Shown here piece by piece: positions 14,968-16,604 of a DNA stretch of 16,604 bases. The stretch lies in the NCBI GenBank assembly GCA_022360535.1, contig JAKSCP010000531.1:1-16604 (forward strand). Direction: 5' to 3'. The number at the start of each line of letters is the position of its first letter. Positions within the stretch are counted from its first letter, which is position 1. A model generated the notes under the pieces. It was not told the DNA's origin. It saw only the letters and a program-made list of their open reading frames with translations, and searched no databases. This stretch comes from Pseudomonadales bacterium (GTDB lineage: Bacteria > Pseudomonadota > Gammaproteobacteria > Pseudomonadales > Pseudohongiellaceae). The position numbers and the translations under genes were made by a program.

Positions 14968-15459
14968 ATGAGACACATAATTTCAGTGCTTATGGAAAAT
15001 GAACCAGGTGCCTTGTCGCGTGTTGTTGGCTTGTTTTCGCAGCGTAACTACAACATTGATTCACTAACGGTTGCACCTACGGAAGATCAAACACTGTCGA
15101 GATTAACGCTGACTACTACCGGTGATGATGCGCGAATAGAACAGATTACCAAGCACCTGAACAAACTGGTGGACGTGGTTAAGTTGGTGGATCTCACAGA
15201 AGGCGCGCACATCGAACGCGAGCTCATGTTAATCAAGGTGCGGGCCACAGGGGCTCAGCGGGCCGAAGTCTCTCGCACAGTGGATATTTTTCGTGGTCAG
15301 GTCGTGGATCTCACCGCCAATGTGTTCACGATTCAAATCACCGGTGCCGGTGACAAGCTGGACGCCTTTATCCTGGCATTAGGTGACAACACAGTACTGG
15401 AAGTGGCGCGCACCGGAGTCTCTGGAATCTCGCGCGGCGAAAAAACTCTAGCGCTTTGA
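14968..15459 (+). CDS. ilvH: IlvH, acetolactate synthase small (regulatory) subunit
   Basis: The 163-residue protein has an N-terminal ACT domain (about 2-76) with the family block ISVLMENEPGALSRVVGLFS and RNYNIDSLTVAPTED, which forms the valine-binding feedback site. The ALS small-subunit C-terminal domain (about 82-158) has ERELMLIKV and the closing GVSGISRGEK. It binds IlvI, raises its activity and confers valine inhibition. The ATG follows the ilvI stop after one base, with GGAG at 14954-14957 inside the end of ilvI, so the two subunits are co-translated in step. Length and sequence are standard. Confidence 0.97.
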   Translation: MRHIISVLMENEPGALSRVVGLFSQRNYNIDSLTVAPTEDQTLSRLTLTTTGDDARIEQITKHLNKLVDVVKLVDLTEGAHIERELMLIKVRATGAQRAEVSRTVDIFRGQVVDLTANVFTIQITGAGDKLDAFILALGDNTVLEVARTGVSGISRGEKTLAL

Positions 15460-15466
15460 TTTATCC

Positions 15467-15494
15467 GCCAAAAGTGCATCCATGCACTTTTGGC
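15467..15494. terminator. 12-bp perfect hairpin just after ilvH, likely bidirectional terminator
   Basis: GCCAAAAGTGCA (15467-15478) and TGCACTTTTGGC (15483-15494) pair perfectly around a TCCA loop, beginning 8 bp after the ilvH stop. The A4/T4 tracts inside the stem give a short U-rich 3' arm on either strand, but no long T-run follows. Position favours termination of ilvIH; it could also be the first unit of a repeat element. Confidence 0.55.
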
Positions 15495-15500
15495 TTGGTC

Positions 15501-15550
15501 GCTCTCAAATCACTGGCGCAAAAGCGTGGTTTTGCTTGTGATTTGAGAGC
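15501..15550. repeat. 13-bp perfect inverted repeat with nested stem
   Basis: GCTCTCAAATCAC (15501-15513) and GTGATTTGAGAGC (15538-15550) are perfect inverted copies. The 24-bp loop contains a nested stem, GCAAAA/TTTTGC (15518-15523/15530-15535). The 3' arm sequence GAGAGC can alternatively pair with GCTCTC at 15574-15579, so the element can fold in two ways. Confidence 0.85.
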
Positions 15551-15570
15551 TCGCATTCACTTCGTGAAGG

Positions 15571-15600
15571 GCCGCTCTCGGACTTCCTGTCCTTCGCGGC
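15571..15600. repeat. third hairpin of the ilvH–ilvC cluster
   Basis: GCCGC (15571-15575) pairs with GCGGC (15596-15600), and inside it GGAC (15580-15583) pairs with GTCC (15589-15592) around TTCCT. The internal TCC loop motif is shared with other stems nearby. Confidence 0.65.
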
Positions 15601-15668
15601 ACTTGCACATCCTGTACGTCGTCGCCATCCATGGCTCATTTCGAGAATCTTTCGCTTTCAATGCCCGG

Positions 15669-16604
15669 CTAGATTACTTTCTTCATCGCAGTCATGTAAC
15701 TGCGTAGGCGTTTGCCAACCACTTCTATTGAGTGGGAACGTATGCTGTCATTTACCGCGATAAGCTCGGCATTGTCCACGTTGCTGTCGGCGAGTTGCAG
15801 GCCTTTCCCTATCACGTCGGTATCGATTTTCTTCATGAAGTCTTCCAAAAGAGGAACGCACTCATGAGAGAACAGGTAGCAGCCATATTCTGCAGTATCA
15901 GAAATCACCTTATTCATCTCGTACAGTTTCTTGCGACCGATGAGGTTGGCAATCAGTGGCACTTCATGCAGTGACTCGTAGTAGGCAGATTCTTCGATAA
16001 TGCCGCTGTCCGTCATGGTCTCGAACGCCAGTTCGACGCCGGCCTTGATCATGGCCACCATGAGAATGCCGTGGTCATAGTATTCCTGTTCGGAGATGTC
16101 CATGTCGCCTGCTTCCGATTTTTCGAAGGCTGTTTCGGCGGTGGCTTCTCTCCAGCCTAAGAGCTTGGCGTCATCATTAGCCCAGTCTTCCATCATGCCG
16201 GAGGAAAAATCACCGGTAATGATGTCATCCATATGCTTTTGATAGAGACCTGTCATCAGTTCTTTCAGTTCAGCGGACAACTCGTTGGCGACGATCTTGG
16301 CAGGATTGGAAAGCCGGTCCATCATATTGGTAATACCGCCGTGCTTGAGTCCCTCGGCGATAACTTCCCAACCATGCTGTACCAGTTTCGAGGCATAGGC
16401 TGAATCCATACCTTTTTCGATCATCTTGTCATAGCAGAGCAGGGAGCCGGTTTGCAGCATGCCGCAGAGGATGGTCAGCTCACCCATGAGGTCGGATTTC
16501 ACTTCGGCGATGAAAGAGCTTTCCAAAACACCGGCGCGGTGACCCCCAGTCGCGGCAGCGTAGGCCTTGGCAATTTCCAGGCCATCGCCATTGGGATCGT
16601 TTTC
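15669..16604 (-). CDS. ilvC: IlvC, ketol-acid reductoisomerase, class II, C-terminal part (5' partial)
   Basis: The frame is open to the right edge, so the start and NADPH-binding domain are outside the window; 311 C-terminal residues are present. They match the long E. coli-type enzyme: ENDPNGDGLEIAKAYAAATG at the edge, metal-binding KSDLMGE (Asp and Glu ligands), SSGMMEDWANDD, a duplicated helical domain with AGVELAFETM and SGIIEESAYYESLHEVPLIAN, and the ending LRSYMTAMKK. The enzyme isomerises and reduces acetolactate or acetohydroxybutyrate from IlvIH, using Mg and NADPH. The class II length (about 490 residues) is inferred from the duplicated domain. It is convergent with ilvIH rather than in one operon, so must have its own promoter to the right. 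Confidence 0.96.
   Translation of the reverse strand, partial: ENDPNGDGLEIAKAYAAATGGHRAGVLESSFIAEVKSDLMGELTILCGMLQTGSLLCYDKMIEKGMDSAYASKLVQHGWEVIAEGLKHGGITNMMDRLSNPAKIVANELSAELKELMTGLYQKHMDDIITGDFSSGMMEDWANDDAKLLGWREATAETAFEKSEAGDMDISEQEYYDHGILMVAMIKAGVELAFETMTDSGIIEESAYYESLHEVPLIANLIGRKKLYEMNKVISDTAEYGCYLFSHECVPLLEDFMKKIDTDVIGKGLQLADSNVDNAELIAVNDSIRSHSIEVVGKRLRSYMTAMKKVI

Larger units (their letters stand above)
15460..15668. repeat. cluster of perfect palindromes between ilvH and ilvC; overview of the intergenic region
   Basis: Between two convergent stop codons, 209 bp hold at least five hairpins, listed separately below where strong. Several small stems share a TCCA, TCC or TTCCT loop: GTGCA-TCCA-TGCAC, GGAC-TTCCT-GTCC, ACA-TCC-TGT (15607-15615) and GCCA-TCCA-TGGC (15624-15635). 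TTCAC/GTGAA (15556-15560/15564-15568) is another small stem. An 83-residue frame runs through the region but follows the palindromes and is not credible. The region probably ends transcription from both sides and resembles a mosaic intergenic repeat element; family membership cannot be checked here. Confidence 0.75.

Noticed and set aside
15456..15707. 83-residue open frame on the plus strand after ilvH
   Set aside because: It starts with TTG inside the ilvH stop, runs through several perfect palindromes and into the end of ilvC, so it is better explained as repeat DNA.
15949..15965. sigma-54-like TGGCAC...GCA sequence
   Set aside because: The GG and GC elements are about two bases too close, and the site lies within ilvC coding sequence.
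1..16604. prophage, insertion sequence, tRNA or rRNA genes
   Set aside because: No integrase, transposase, tRNA cloverleaf or rRNA segment was recognised on either strand.

Overview
The window looks like chromosomal backbone of a gammaproteobacterium, probably a marine or environmental lineage related to the Pseudomonas/Cellvibrio/Marinobacter group. The grounds are a PilS/PilR pair, an E. coli-type (long, class II) IlvC, and the gene set thiO–pilR–pilS ... bamD–rluD–pgeF–clpB. From memory this matches the Pseudomonas aeruginosa clpB–pgeF–rluD–bamD–pilS–pilR–thiO neighbourhood, but here nadE and a four-gene sigma-factor operon sit between pilS and bamD. Base composition appears close to 50% G+C by eye (not calculated). 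I cannot name a species.

Layout. 1-254: 3' end of thiO (+), overlapping the 3' end of pilR by 4 bp. 251-3309: pilR and pilS (-), the type IV pilus two-component system. 3441-5090: nadE (+), divergent from pilS. 5101-7012 (-): a tightly coupled operon, read from right to left as ECF-type sigma factor, membrane-anchored putative anti-sigma factor, small acidic secreted protein, and basic DUF3106-like secreted protein made of 18-residue repeats. 7223-8191 (-): bamD, divergent from rluD. 8353-10083 (+): rluD then pgeF. 10235-12859 (+): clpB, preceded by a good sigma-32-type heat-shock promoter. 12860-13238: a long gene-free stretch upstream of ilvI with several hairpins, a tiny Val-Val-ending ORF and a terminator-like hairpin. 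13239-15459 (+): ilvI and ilvH, the acetolactate synthase subunits. 15460-15668: a dense cluster of perfect palindromes between convergent operons. 15669-16604 (-): 3' part of ilvC.

How the genes work together. IlvI/IlvH make acetolactate or acetohydroxybutyrate and IlvC carries out the next step of valine, isoleucine and leucine synthesis; they are neighbours but convergent, so they are transcribed separately. BamD belongs to the outer-membrane beta-barrel assembly machine, PgeF edits peptidoglycan precursors, RluD modifies 23S rRNA and ClpB disaggregates proteins. The sigma operon has the shape of an envelope-sensing module: cytoplasmic sigma factor, single-pass regulator and two exported proteins of opposite charge. 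Its signal and regulon cannot be read from the sequence.

Most worth a second look are the sigma/DUF3106 operon with its internal repeats, the structured ilvIH leader, and the hairpin cluster after ilvH. None is proven to be a new system; the rest is well-conserved housekeeping sequence.
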